NCBI GenBank assembly: GCA_000507305.1
Contig: DF239091.1
Span: 186,274-250,273, forward strand
Source: Breviolum minutum Mf 1.05b.01
Taxonomy: Eukaryota > Sar > Dinophyceae > Suessiales > Symbiodiniaceae
Direction of reading: 5' to 3'
DNA: 64,000 nucleotides
Positions 32,552-42,690 of this stretch are shown piece after piece. Position 1 is the stretch's first letter, and the number at the start of each line of letters is the position of its first letter. A program made the position numbers and the translations under genes. Under the pieces are notes generated by a model. It had not been told where the DNA came from. It worked only from the letters and a program-made list of their open reading frames with translations, and searched no databases.

Positions 32552-33077
32552 ACCCATTATAGTTGTCTAGCTCAATAACATGACAACCTTTATAGTTTCA
32601 TGGTCCTGTCTCCTTTCAATCTGCCTTCGAACAACAACTCTTTGTTTTATCAGCAAATCGGGTAAATTGGTTTGTCTCAAAAATGAGGGCAATTGAAATC
32701 CAATTTTTGTGTCCTATACAAAAAGTCAATCATTTTCCAGAAGACCGGTGTCCACCGAAAAACCATGCCTTGAACAAACAACAGGGGTCATTAAATTGGA
32801 CCCATTTTGAGGGGCTCAACGGCTCAACAATGCAAATCTATGATGCTTTTGAGGGATTTTCATATAAGTGCCTTATTTGGGTTGGTGTCATATAACTTCC
32901 AGGGTATACATGGAAACCTTTAAAAACTAAACAAAATGTATACCATCAGCCCCCGAAACCTGTGGAAAAATAAAGGTTCTGGCCATCTAAAAACCAGGTC
33001 ATTTACCATAAAAGCCCTCCAAACATGTAGGTTTTGGGGGCAACAAATGGTAGGTAGCCAAAGGTTTTTACCAGTTG
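32552..33077. other. Stretch without a clear gene
   Basis: Plus-strand frames at 32683-32895 and 32936-33136 are open but partly repeat-like. Nothing is recognised. Confidence 0.35.
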
Positions 33078-33420
33078 ATACTGTTGATGGTTCAGAAATC
33101 CCATTCCCAACCACCTGGAATGTATACAAAGTTTAACATAGCCCCTGAAAAATGGTGGTTGGAAGACGATCCTTTCCTATTGGGTCCCGGTAACTTTTCA
33201 GGGGAAAACTCGCTGTTAAACTTCGGGAGGGTAAACCCCGTAGTAAATAATGGGTTGTCAACTACCTACCTCAACTACCTACCTCAAATAATGGGTAAAT
33301 CCCATTCCCAACCACCTGGAATGTATAAAATCCCTATAAACAATGGGATTTCAACTGTACCTACCTCAACTGGTGATCTGAACCCTCATCTCCCATTGAC
33401 CAAATTCCATCAACGGTCCG
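33078..33420. mobile_element. Nested elements: a family C-like copy inside duplicated family B sequence
   Basis: A B left half (GATACTGTTGATGGTTCAGAAATCCC...CCACCTGGAATGTATA) is interrupted at about 33127 by TTTAACATAGCCCCTGAAA ... GTTAAACTTCGGGAGGGTA (to 33234). B-type sequence then resumes and repeats (AAATCCCATTCCCAACCACC at 33298, CCTATAAACAATGGGATTTC at 33332). No right B terminus with CCATCAACAGT is preserved; CCATCAACGGTCC at 33407 may be its remnant. Confidence 0.65.
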
Positions 33421-33425
33421 CCAGG

Positions 33426-33530
33426 CTCTTATTGGCTCTGAGAGTTGCTCCCTGCGCGGTACGGAGTTTTTGGGAAAATTTGCCAAGGCATCTTCGGGGT
33501 TGGTTGAAAAACGCAGGGGTGGATTTTTGT
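33426..33530 (+). CDS. Exon candidate
   Basis: GC-rich sequence directly after the B remnant reads QALIGSESCSLRGTEFLGKF and AKASSGLVEKRRG. Another plus frame (RLLLALRVAPCAVRSFWENL) is equally open, so the frame is undecided. GGGGTGGATT at the end could hold a donor. Confidence 0.3.
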
Positions 33531-34374
33531 AGGGAAACCCGAAGTTTCCGTTTCAAACACATAGAAATCGATACCAAGCATGATGTGTCATGTGTTTTTT
33601 TTTGTTTATCGTATATATATATATATTTCCTTATCAAATACGGCCTTGTTGTGTATCTATGTTAGATTTCAGGGGGGTAGATGAAAGAAATCAGTCAGTG
33701 TCAATGAAAGATAGTGAAACCGATGCCAATACTAGTTACTAGTTGGTGATTCGAGCATTTTGATGTTTCCAGCCTGAGAAGACTTTGTGGTGATGATGAT
33801 GACGATGATGATGACGATGATGATAATGAAAGTAAGGACCTCCCTTCCAGATCTGGAAATGAGTTTAGAGTAGAAAATGGATGGTTGGAGTACCACCTAT
33901 TTTCAGGGGCCATGTTAGTTTCAGAGAGTGTACTTACTTCAATCATGTTCTAGGATTTTTTGTCGATCCTAATTTGCTTCGACATTCTCAACGGTGCTGT
34001 GGTTGAACAAAAACAAACTTGGACTTGTATGACGGCATGACGATTTGTATCTTATTGCCATGGCGACAATGCTTTCGCTAGTGTAAATGTATATAGCAAT
34101 ATGAATGTATACTTATGTATATATCTATAGAATATGAAGTTCCCGACCAGCCAACTGTGTAGGTGGTGGTTTTCAGCATGTTTTAGTGTATTTCTTGTGG
34201 ACGACGAAACCAATTTGATGTGTACAGTAGGCTTTGAGAGGGGCATATAGAGCTTAATCACCATCTGGTGTGCTTTGTCTTTGTTTCAGCTTTGATATCA
34301 TTTCAAATGTTTAGTCTAGAAATTCCACAAAAAAACATACACCTCTCTTTGATACCCCTTTTGGTGTTTTACAG
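33531..34374. other. Stretch without a clear gene
   Basis: It holds a family C right end (GGGGCCATGTTAGTTTCAGAGAGTGTA) at 33906-33932, the GATGAT repeat, a degenerate family A piece at about 34159-34185, and otherwise AT-rich DNA. Confidence 0.4.
33782..33830. repeat. GATGAT/GACGAT trinucleotide repeat
   Basis: It is a GATGATGATGACGATGATG-type run of about 45 bases. Confidence 0.9.
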
Positions 34375-34537
34375 ACCTATTTGTTTCAAAAAAAATCAAT
34401 TCGTACCCATCGGTATCTAAACCCCATGAGTTTGACCAAAAACCTCTATAGAGTCGCGAGAGAACCAACCTTTCCCAACGGACCAGAGGCGCCGAGATCG
34501 AAGTTTGGTGGAGAAGTTGATCTCAAGGATATTCTGG
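34375..34537 (+). CDS. Exon, product unknown
   Basis: The segment follows the acceptor TTGGTGTTTTACAG. It reads TYLFQKKSIRTHRYLNPMS, LTKNLYRVAREPTFPNGPEA and PRSKFGGEVDLKDILG without a stop. It ends at G|GTGGTGG, the first bases of a family A element. If the element is spliced with its own terminal GT and AG (34538-34634) the frame stays open for another 23 codons. An alternative acceptor, CCCATGTAG, would add a short exon ending at GGTAAGG (34707). The family is not recognised. Confidence 0.5.
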
Positions 34538-34634
34538 GTGGTGGTTTCAAGGATTTTTTATTTTCACCCTTACCTGGGGGAAGATGAACCCATTTTGACT
34601 AATATTTGATAAAGGGGTTGAAACCACCAACTAG
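34538..34634. mobile_element. Family A element, copy 11, with GT and AG at its exact ends
   Basis: GTGGTGGTTTCAAGGATT to GGGTTGAAACCACCAACTAG. A T-tract and G-tract follow. Confidence 0.88.
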
Positions 34635-34834
34635 ATTTGTTTTTTTTTTGGGGGGGGGGAACGTTTCCCATGTAGACATTCCAGGGCAACACCGATGGCC
34701 GGGCCGGGTAAGGTGTGGATGGTCCGCCAAAAACATGCCTTGAACAAACACCGTTGATTACCTCAGGAGATATTTATTTGGATGTCATAGGGTTGATATG
34801 GAATTTATAAAAAGAACTCCGGCACAAGCTACTG

Positions 34835-34954
34835 ATCCTGTTGATGGGGGCCCCATCCTGCACAGACTTAGGATGCCCGAAAAATGTTGGCTTTATACCA
34901 GTATCAGGACCTTTTTGGGGCATCCCAAGTGGTGTTTATTTTCCATCAACGGTA
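34835..34954. mobile_element. Family B element, diverged
   Basis: CTGTTGATGGGGGCCCCATCC at the left and ATTTTCCATCAACGGTA at the right. Similarity is weak in the centre. Confidence 0.55.
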
Positions 34955-35462
34955 CTAACTCGTTATTCCCGTCTACCAAGTACCATGCCCGAAGAAGCCA
35001 GACCCTACCTCGTAGGGATTGATGGATCCCACATCTGAAAAGGTAGGATTGGTTGGGGAAATTTTCCCCGGATTCTTAGGACATACCTGGGACCTGGTGG
35101 GTGATTGTTGGGTAAGAACTGGGAGGTACACAAGGTAATTGAATCAAATGCAATTTAAATACACCTGATTAAATGCATATGCAATCCCGGTATCACAGGG
35201 GTACAAACTGCCCTGTTTAGTTGTTACACCTATCACTACCAATCATGACCATTGATTACCAGACATCTCCTCCTTCTTCGATTTATCTGTAAAGTTCTAC
35301 AAGCCCATAGAAACCCAACTACTATTGTAGTAGGTGATAAGTGACAAGCGATAAAGCAACAAGAAACTATGAGGCTTGGATTCTGCCTGAGGTTTGCGAC
35401 TTTGCACTGCCAGTTTGGTTCAAAGGTGCCCTTCGCGAAGTTCGAGTTGTTGTTTAGGAACC
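34955..35462. other. Stretch without a clear gene
   Basis: Short open frames only. Confidence 0.35.
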
Positions 35463-35585
35463 CAGCGCGACATGGGAAAACCGTGGGCAGCAGTGAGACA
35501 AGGTACCCCTCGGCAGGCTTGGATTGTTGTTGTGAGAGTTTCGCCAAACGCTGCTCGCGCGCTTTTGATGCGGGCAAACAACTGG
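35463..35585 (+). CDS. Exon candidate ending at a GTAAG donor
   Basis: The frame reads MGKPWAAVRQGTPRQAWIVV and VRVSPNAARALLMRANNW, up to G|GTAAGATAG. The same bases are open in a second plus frame (CRAFDAGKQLGK) and on the minus strand, so the frame is provisional. GC is clearly higher than in the AT-rich DNA that follows. Confidence 0.35.
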
Positions 35586-35795
35586 GTAAGATAGATTTGA
35601 TAAAATACACATAACATAATGAATAAAAATCTAAATATAATTATATTATATACATTTTGATAATTGATAATATACAACTGATATTTTTTTGTTCATAATA
35701 GATAGATATGAATATTTTTCATACACATATAATAGGTACATAACATTTATGTATATAGCCATTTTGGAAAGTCAAAAATATCTCCTCCATCTGAT

Positions 35796-35880
35796 CCGAT
35801 CGCAGCAGATCTGGCAGCCAGGCCACCACACCAGTGCGCAAGGTTTATGCCAAGGCGAAGGCAGCACCCAAAGGACAAGG
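35796..35880 (+). CDS. Exon candidate, Lys/Ala-rich
   Basis: The frame RSRSGSQATTPVRKVYAKAK AAPKGQ ends at a GTGACT donor-like site before the minisatellite. Other plus frames are open too. Confidence 0.3.
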
Positions 35881-35925
35881 GTGACTTGGGTGGTTTTAGC
35901 AGCAGATTTTGGGAAGGTGTTAAGG

Positions 35926-36079
35926 TGGTTGGTTGGGTGAGTTGGTTGGTTGGGTGAGTTGGTTGGTTGGGTGAGTTGGTTGGTTGGTTGGGTGAGTTGG
36001 TTGGTTGGGTGAGTTGGTTGCTTGGGTGAGTTGGTTGGTTGGTTTAGGTGAGTTGGTTGGTTGGTTGGTTGGTTGGTTG
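35926..36079. repeat. Minisatellite of GTTGGTTGGTTGGGTGA units
   Basis: About nine units of 13-17 bases, differing in the number of TTGG steps, cover about 150 bases. Confidence 0.92.
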
Positions 36080-36412
36080 TTGTGGTGGAATGGAGGAGTC
36101 TATGAAAATTTGGTGAGGGAAGATGTTGGGGCAACACAACTATGAAGAAGCATCAGGGAAGTTATGTGATATGTATTGTCAACAAAATGGTGGAACGGAT
36201 AGTCATAAGAATTATCGGAGGTTCTACAATAGATGGAGATTTGGCCGAGATTTTCGGGCCGAAACAAGTTCGAACCCAACAAGCCTGATATATTTTTCAC
36301 ACGCGATTTCAAGGAGCTGAAAAGTGCCGGAAATTGTCATAAGGGGAGATGATTATGATCCAGTTTGACAAATATTTGTAGACTGGGTGGCTGAAATACC
36401 ATGAACATGTTA
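36080..36412. other. Stretch with weak open frames
   Basis: The plus frame 36123-36320 (SGKLCDMYCQQNGGTDSHKN) is protein-like but unassigned. A partial family A sequence (GATGATTATGATCCAGTTTGAC) is at 36346-36370. Confidence 0.3.
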
Positions 36413-36508
36413 GTACCCTCGCGGGAATTAACATATCCCACCTTGGGAAAAGGAAAATCATCTTCAAAATGCCATTTTGGGGGGATATGTTAGTTCCCTG
36501 GAGGGTAG
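36413..36508. mobile_element. Family D inverted-repeat element, copy 1
   Basis: Family D has ends TACCCTC(C/G).GGGAA(C/T)TAACATATCCC and GGGATATGTTA(G/A)TT.CCTGGAGGGTA, with AAGG(T)GGG and TTTTCC inner parts. This copy is complete. Confidence 0.85.
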
Positions 36509-36820
36509 TACTTGTTTGCAGTGATGTTTGGTTGGCAGGATTCAATCGAGATGTTTTCTGTGTCAAGGTCGTGGGGTGAAAAAGGTTTGTTGTGAATAGG
36601 TACCTGCGCACGGGTTCGCAGACAGCATATGACATACTTGGGTGTGTGGGCAAATTATAGCGACCTCAGCCGAGGTCCCCCGAAACGGTGGTTTAGTATG
36701 GGAATCCTCCTAAAATGCCTTCAATTCAGGTTCGGGTCCTAAAATCATAACGCAAAAGTGCATAATAAGGTATCCCACTAGTTGCAGCAGCACCGTGCTT
36801 AAGTCCTAGACCAGTATATG

Positions 36821-36939
36821 GATGTTTCCGGAAATAGTGGTACCCCCCCAAATCATCCATTTTTTTGTTGGGTATTTTCCATTATTTTCACTTTCATCAT
36901 CCATTTTTGGGGTACCCTTATTAATGAAAAACCACCCAT
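36821..36939. mobile_element. Family I element, copy 2
   Basis: GGATGTTTCCGGAAATAGTGGTACCCCCCC at the left, TTTTGGGGTACCCTTATTAATG at the right, with an AATCATCCATTTTT pair inside. Confidence 0.6.
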
Positions 36940-36958
36940 ATAGATATGGTCCCAGTTG

Positions 36959-37090
36959 GTTCCAGTTCTTACATCTCAACTCCTCGCCCCTCCGGTGGAA
37001 AAGCTGAGGAAAGGAAAAGGTTCCTGGGTCTTTGTTCCTCATGGTGTCGATATGCGAAGAGTCGTTTCAAAACTGCCAGGCGCAGCCTGA
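36959..37090 (+). CDS. Exon candidate
   Basis: The frame reads LTSQLLAPPVEKLRKGKGSW and VFVPHGVDMRRVVSKLPG, following two CCAG acceptor-like sites at 36950 and 36966. A GC donor (CCAG|GCGCAG, about 37079) is possible. A second frame continues protein-like after it (EQGGEDVVFLQFGKRAK). No family is recognised. Confidence 0.35.
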   Translation, partial: VPVLTSQLLAPPVEKLRKGKGSWVFVPHGVDMRRVVSKLPGAA

Positions 37091-37330
37091 GCAGGGAGGG
37101 GAGGATGTGGTTTTCTTGCAGTTTGGAAAACGTGCAAAAACAACAAACTGAGGAGCTCGAACTTGATATTTAATTTTTAACAAAACAATGTGGAATGACT
37201 CTGTGTGTGTACTTGGAAACCCAACAAATAAACAGTGTTGCTTCGATATTTGCAAAAAGGTAATTGGATTTAGTGGTCAAATTGACCTGTGCTGGGATGC
37301 TTGCCGCAAGTGTGATTACATAGCCCAACT

Positions 37331-38030
37331 ATGTCCAAGAGTATTGTTGTTTTCTTGTTTGCTGGATTGGTTGCTGGATTGCTTACTTGCTTGTTTGCTT
37401 ATTTGCTTGTTTGCTTGTTTGCTTGTTTGCTTGTTTGTTTGCTTGTTTGCTTGTTTGTTTGTTTGTTTGTCTGTTTGTTTGCTTGTTTGCTTGTTTGCTT
37501 GTTTGTTTGTCTGTTTGTTTGCTTGTCTGTTTGTTTGCTTGTCTGTTTGTTTGTTTGTCTGTTTGTTTGTTTGTCTGTTTGTTTGTTTGTTTGTCTGTTT
37601 GTTTGTCCGTTTGTTTGTCTGTCTGTTTGTTTGTTTGTCTGTTTGTTTGCTTGTTTGCTTGTTTGCTTGTTTGTTTGTCTGTTTGTTTGCTTGTCTGTTT
37701 GTTTGCTTGTCTGTTTGTTTGTTTGTCTGTTTGTTTGTTTGTCTGTTTGTTTGTTTGTTTGTCTGTTTGTTTGTCCGTTTGTTTGTCTGTCTGTTTGTTT
37801 GTTTGTCTGTTTGTTTGCTTGTTTGCTTGTTTGTTTGTCTGTTTGTTTGCTTGTCTGTTTGTTTGCTTGTCTGTTTGTTTGTTTGTCTGTTTGTTTGTTT
37901 GTCTGTTTGTTTGTTTGTTTGTCTGTTTGTTTGTTTGTTTGTTTGTTTGTTTGTTTGTTTGTTTGTTTGTTTGTTTGTTGGTTTGTTGGTTGTTTGTTTG
38001 TATGTTTGTTTGTTTGTTTGTTTGTCCTTG
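37331..38030. repeat. Tetranucleotide satellite (TTTG/TTGC) with 168-bp higher-order period
   Basis: The whole block consists of GTTT, GCTT and GTCT steps. The landmark GTTTGTCCGTTTG recurs exactly 168 bases apart (cytosines at 37607 and 37775), so the array grew by duplication of a large unit. Because the period is four, all forward frames and one reverse frame stay open. The resulting Cys/Leu/Phe/Val and Asn/Lys/Gln/Thr frames are not genes. Confidence 0.95.
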
Positions 38031-38325
38031 TCTTTTTCCTCTCTTGTCCTTTCAATTGCGTGTTTGATGTATTAGAACTATTAGCTGAATTATTAGCTTG
38101 GTTCCTGATAGCTGATAGCTTCGGCAAATCGTTGATGTTCATATCGGAGCATTGAGAATACTGGAGCAAACATGAACAATCCACACCTACCTGTTCACTA
38201 CATTGATCAAATTCTTTCACATCTTGTTTTTTTCTTTGTTTGTTTGCGTGTGAAGTCGTGTCGTTTTAGCTACACAAACCAATCAAACCATGTTGATCTC
38301 CTGGAAGAAACGCTGTTGTGCTTCA

Positions 38326-38633
38326 CTCACAGGACGAAAAACAGCACCAGCCAAGAAGCTGCTGGGATGTGGAAAAGTTGGTCGGTTGATACTGTTGATG
38401 GTTCGTTCAGAAATCCGGTGGTCTTCATCACATAGAGATGCATAAAAACCTTGTAGATCATGGGATAAACATGGATCAACGACTTATCAAACTATTTAGA
38501 TTACATAGAGCAGGATTTGTGAACCCATCAACAGTATGCGCTTGCCTCAGACTTAGTTCACCATATCGTTTATGAGAGTCCCGATTGTGAAACACCTGAT
38601 GACGCCTCCAGTAGTCAGCAAAAAGTCATTACT
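38326..38633 (+). CDS. Two exons joined across a family B element, product unknown
   Basis: The upstream exon follows TCACTCACAG (about 38332) and reads TKNSTSQEAAGMWKSWSVDT in phase 0 to 38393. The intron 38394-38534 begins GTTGATGG and ends CATCAACAG, exactly the element. The downstream exon 38535-38633 reads YALASDLVHHIVYESPDCET and PDDASSSQQKVIT, then a GTATGA donor. The first exon is also open in another frame (GRKTAPAKKLLGCGKVGRLI), but phase 0 gives a continuous protein. No family is recognised. Confidence 0.45.
38394..38534. mobile_element. Family B element, copy 6, coincident with an inferred intron
   Basis: ACTGTTGATGGTTCGTTCAGAAATCC at the left and GGATTTGTGAACCCATCAACAGTA at the right. 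Confidence 0.85.
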
Positions 38634-39447
38634 GTATGACAGACTGGGTTTTCATGGCAAAAAAAAGACAATGTGAACTCTTCTCTTTTCTGAACTGGCA
38701 GATTATTGGGCTGTCTAAAATCCTGATGGTACTTTCTGGTTTCACATTTTCACACTTGGTAAATCACAATCTGAATTGATGAAAAATTGCCGGCACTGAA
38801 ATCAGCACATGGATTTTCATTGCGTATGAATTCCATATATTATGTTTTTTTCTAGTAGTCAGCCACGGATATGTACGGCGTTAACCTCGGATGGTCAAAG
38901 CAGCTTTCCATGGCTATTAAACGGCACGGCATGGGAGTGCAATTCTTGGCTCATACTCTTCAGGGTTTTTCGGGTGTTGCATTTCATTGTCTCTGAACCT
39001 TCAGTGGTGGTGTGCAATCATTTTGACATTCCAGCGCTTGATTTTCATAAAACCAGATGAACCCCGTAAAACTCCGAGTTGCGAATCTACCTAGTAGTCT
39101 CAAGCAAATCTTTGTTTTCACCGCTGTTTGGGCAGGGTATTAATTGACGTGTTTTTCCAGATGAGTGGTCCGTTCACCCTTCAGATAGAAGCTGTTACGC
39201 AACATGAAACATGACCAGCCGCTACCAAGAACATTTTATCCTCATCCGTTGATTGACTTGTAGTAGTTTGGCTTCTGACCCCAAACATGGCCCGACGGTT
39301 CAACTAAAGCTAGAGGTGGAACAATTTTCGGTGAAGATTAGGATGCAGAATACGGTTTTGTGAATCAAAACGAGAGACCCAAACAAAAATCATGGGGACA
39401 CGGAAATTGAAATTGCTGTTTCTTTCAGTAGAAACCTGTAGAAATCT
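38634..39447. other. Stretch without a clear gene
   Basis: The plus frame 38842-39060 is open (SSQPRICTALTSDGQSSFPW) but unassigned. No inverted-repeat element was seen. Confidence 0.35.
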
Positions 39448-39568
39448 ACCCCACTTAACATGCCCAAAGTTGAAACATGGAACTTGAAAATGATGGGTTT
39501 TCCAACAACAAAATATACCTTTTTATTCTTTTGATTTTCAGGTTCCATGTGTTTTTTTTCAAGGGTGG
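39448..39568. mobile_element. Family C element, degenerate
   Basis: AAGTTGAAACATGGAACTTGAAAATGATGGG at the left and TTTTCAGGTTCCATGTGTTTTTTTTC at the right. Confidence 0.6.
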
Positions 39569-39769
39569 TCCAATTTGATAAGGTGTCATGAAAATTTTGG
39601 ACTCCCAAATGTTTTCATTCGCCTGGCATTCCCCAGGCCCGTCTCCAAGTACGAGGAGAAGTTGCGCACCATTGATCCTACACTCAAGGCGCGGAAACAT
39701 TGAAAGTCCCATTGTGTACTAATAGGTTTGGCAGATTTTGACAGTCTCCAACTCAACATTATGTATATA

Positions 39770-39868
39770 CTAGGTGGCGGTTTCGAATATTAGTTTATTT
39801 TCACCCCAATTTAGGGAAGATTTCCAATTTGACTTATATTTTTCAATTGGGTTGAAGCCACCAACCAG
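39770..39868. mobile_element. Family A element, copy 12
   Basis: CTAGGTGGCGGTTTCGAATATT to GGGTTGAAGCCACCAACCAG. Confidence 0.85.
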
Positions 39869-40222
39869 TAACAGATCTACCGGAAAATTAAACAGACACG
39901 AATTCTTGGACATGAATTATTGGATGGTGAAACCGAAAGCTGGATGAAAAACTTAGATGTATGGATTAATTGTAGCAAAGTTTGAACAACCTGACTCCCA
40001 GACTCTGCTTGTTGCATTTGTATCGAAGTCTGTTTGAAATATGTTCTGATTATAATATACCAAAAAGTATCTTTGACAGCTATATAGTTTATCATCACAT
40101 CACAAAATACTAGGTCTCAGCCTATCTCTTTTATGTGGATGTTTTTTATGTTGGGTGTTTTTCTGAATTACCCCTTTCCCAAATAGACAAATGTGTATCC
40201 CCGTGTTCATTTGTCGTCCAAA
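39869..40222. other. Stretch without a gene
   Basis: A minus frame (39877-40098) is open without a recognisable motif. Confidence 0.35.
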
Positions 40223-40312
40223 AAAACCGTCGTTTCGTGCAAAGGTTTGGCGGCTTGGCAAGAATTGTTATGGAAGGATTTTGAACGACACAAGGAAGGT
40301 TGGTGCTGGTAA
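40223..40312 (+). CDS. Exon candidate
   Basis: The frame reads KTVVSCKGLAAWQELLWKDF and ERHKEGWCW before TAA TAA, or up to a GTTGGTG donor after KE. It lies directly left of a half B element. Similar bases (GACACAAGGAAGG.TGG) recur at 52334-52352. No family is recognised. Confidence 0.35.
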   Translation, partial: KTVVSCKGLAAWQELLWKDFERHKEGWCW

Positions 40313-40400
40313 TAATACACCAGTTGATATGGTAGTTTATCCCACTATTTACAAGGTTTTATACATCCCAGGTGGTGCAGGATTTCTTCCATCAACAGTA
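40313..40400. mobile_element. Family B element, right part only
   Basis: ACCAGTTGATATGGTAGTTTATCCCA to CATCCCAGGTGGTGCAGGATTTCTTCCATCAACAGTA. The left terminus is missing. Confidence 0.8.
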
Positions 40401-41235
40401 CCAACTCCCTCCAATGGGTGGTGTTTAAACCCTAGGGGTTTGCTTATAATGGTACCCTTTCCTATCCATTTGGCACCCCTTGGAGGGTATGCTAGTTGTA
40501 TTATGTTTTTGCAATTTAGTATATTTGACATTTCATAACATATTACAAGTATTTTTGAATTACTGTTATGATGCTATTTCGAACACAGAAAGACACATTG
40601 AATGACTCCGCTAAATTGGAATTACACATGGCTATCCTGCACAGCTTCAGTATTCACAACCTGAGATGATTACACTGATGTTTTTTTCCGGTGTGACGGA
40701 ATGTTGTTTTCAGCCAGCAATGCATTGAATCCATGAACGTCTACTCATGTGTCTGAAGATTGTGAAACACGCAGCAGCACCAAGATGTAATTGGACTCGT
40801 ACTTGTAGAGATATGCTTTAAAGTTGTAACTTAAGTTACATACTGTGAATCCCTAGGAATCCAGTCATATTCTCAGATGATTGGGGTGTCCATTCACCTC
40901 AGCACAGTAATTATTTAGGTTCCATTGCCGTTCTCAGAAGGTGATAGGATGCATAGGGAATCTCTCTTGCTCTGTACTGTTGTACATGTCACCCACCTGT
41001 CACCTCGCGTGTTGTATCGTATCCAGATCATATTTGATAGATATACCCATGGTTCTGCATAATTTCCCTGCGCATATCAAATTTACCTCACAAACAGTAC
41101 AACAGGATCAATGCAAGTATGTAACGAACTATAATATGCGGGTGTAACCAAAAAAAATCGGGTCTATCTACAGTGATGGGCTTCCAATTTATTGTAAGTA
41201 GATAAAGAAAGTTCTGGTCAAATTTCAGGGAAATC
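40401..41235. other. Stretch without a clear gene
   Basis: An inverted pair around 40428-40490 (TTGGCACCCCTTGGAGGGTA end) is related to 18319-18394. The rest is AT-rich with no recognised content. Confidence 0.4.
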
Positions 41236-41307
41236 TACACCCTGGAAGATTAACATGGAACCTACAAATCACCCATTTAGAAAGGAACATGATCTTCCAG
41301 GGTGTAG
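41236..41307. mobile_element. Family C element, short, with perfect ends
   Basis: TACACCCTGGAAGATTAACATGG at the left, GATCTTCCAGGGTGTA at the right. The body is shortened relative to 15229-15347, with which it shares ACAAATCACCCATTTAGA. Confidence 0.85.
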
Positions 41308-41337
41308 GTTGGTGCCAGAAAAAAAAGTCCCTGCTTC

Positions 41338-41444
41338 TACTCCCCTGAAAACTAACATGTCCCCTGAAAATCAATGGTTGGAAGATGTATTCCCTACTAA
41401 AATAGTCCCTTTTTTGGGTTTCATGTTAGTTTTCCGGGGTGTAA
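41338..41444. mobile_element. Family C element
   Basis: TACTCCCCTGAAAACTAACATG and CATGTTAGTTTTCCGGGGTGTA form the termini. Confidence 0.85.
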
Positions 41445-41447
41445 TCC

Positions 41448-41567
41448 TTGGGATGTGGTTCACCATTCCCGAAAGTCCATTCCACGACTGTCCAGATGAC
41501 CTTCGAACAGCTGGCAATGAACCCATCCTGGGAGTGGTTTCTGATGTCTTATCCCAAGGTATGTCTT
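41448..41567 (+). CDS. Exon candidate ending at a GTATGT donor
   Basis: Two plus frames are open up to CCCAAG|GTATGT: GMWFTIPESPFHDCPDDLRT AGNEPILGVVSDVLSQ and CGSPFPKVHSTTVQMTFEQL AMNPSWEWFLMSYPK. The base composition and donor support an exon, but I cannot choose the frame. It may be upstream of the RRM-like segments. Confidence 0.35.
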
Positions 41568-41754
41568 ATCTTAACTTGTAGGGGTTGGGGGGATGACACG
41601 TCACTGTCTACTTGGTGTTTTCTTGTTTTTTGTGAATTTTGAGTGAATCCCAAATCGATGCTTATCACTTCCTAAAGATATGTTCGATATCTTTAAGACA
41701 CTTAAATCTGTTCCCGGAAAATTGCTGTTTTGCAGGTTTAGGGTATGAATGACA

Positions 41755-42690
41755 TCCCAACAAAAAAAAGCGAAGGTGACACCTGTGTTCAACGTGTCCA
41801 AAACATCCTGGCCTTGTGGGCCTTCGAACTTGACTCACCCAAGGATTGGAGGGCTTACGGCGGATACCACGTGGAAAGATCTGGAGAAACACTTTGCCAC
41901 CGTGGTGAAACCAAGCATCACAGCTCCTTGGCGGCGGCGCAGCCGTTAAAGGTGGCAGAACCGGAAGCCATGAAGTTTGTCCGGGTTGTTGTTGCGGGGG
42001 CTTTTCCGGGGGGTTGGTGAGTTTCACACCCGGAAAAACAAAAACACATGTTTTGGTTTTATAAGAATCAACAGAAGGGTCATGTTGATATATTCTTTGG
42101 TTTTACTTTTGGTAAGGGTTTTGATCATGGAATAAATGGTTCCAGGTGTTTTTCCATTACACAAACTGACACTTATATAATACATAATTTTGTTATTTTT
42201 TTTACATATGTTGGGCCCATTTTTTCGCGACGGTTCAACCGCTGGTTGTTGGGGGAATGTCCCTCTAAAATGCCCTGCATTTAGTGTGAGGATTCAGAGT
42301 GGTTTGCCCTTGGTATATCATGAAGCTGACATGACAAATGGAACAACTAGATGAAGCTTAGGGTTGAATTTGGGTTTCATGTTTTTCACCTTTCAAGAGA
42401 GAGATACCAGATTTGGGTTCATATCATGAATTTTTGGGTGGATATCTCCAAAAAGTAGATAAAACAAGTTAATATCTCCTTCCCACCATTCAACCTCCTT
42501 GGTTTTCAGCTGCAAAAAACCCAGCTTCATCTAAGGAGATTCGCAAGAATGGTACGGCTGTCGCAGCCTATAAAAGCGTGGCAGATGTGGAGGCGGCTCG
42601 GCTAACGGAGCGAGCTGTAGATGTGGGTTGAAACGCCTGGAAGTTGATGGATGAGACAAGGATGGTGATTTTCCTCCAATGTAAGGTATA
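41755..42690 (+). CDS. Possible RRM-type RNA-binding protein, two exon-like segments
   Basis: The first segment (about 41775-41930) reads VSKTSWPCGPSNLTHPRIGG and LTADTTWKDLEKHFATVVKP. GGLTADTTWKDLEKHF resembles the RNP2 strand and first helix of an RNA recognition motif. The second segment, from about 42516 after TTTTCAG, reads KEIRKNGTAVAAYKSVADVE and AARLTERAVDVG. GTAVAAYKSVADVEAA resembles RNP1 and the second helix. A TGA follows AVDVG, after which NAWKLMDETR could belong after a frameshift. The intervening sequence is AT-rich with repeats. It may be a degenerate copy. The aromatic RNP residues are only partly conserved. Confidence 0.35.

Noticed and set aside
35772..36137. Minus-strand frame rich in Thr/Asn/Gln/Pro
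   Set aside because: It is the translation of the GTTGGTTGG minisatellite.
37188..38220. Several long open frames rich in Cys/Leu/Phe/Val (plus) or Asn/Lys/Gln/Thr (minus)
   Set aside because: They are produced by the TTTG/TTGC tetranucleotide satellite, whose period of four keeps all forward frames free of stops.
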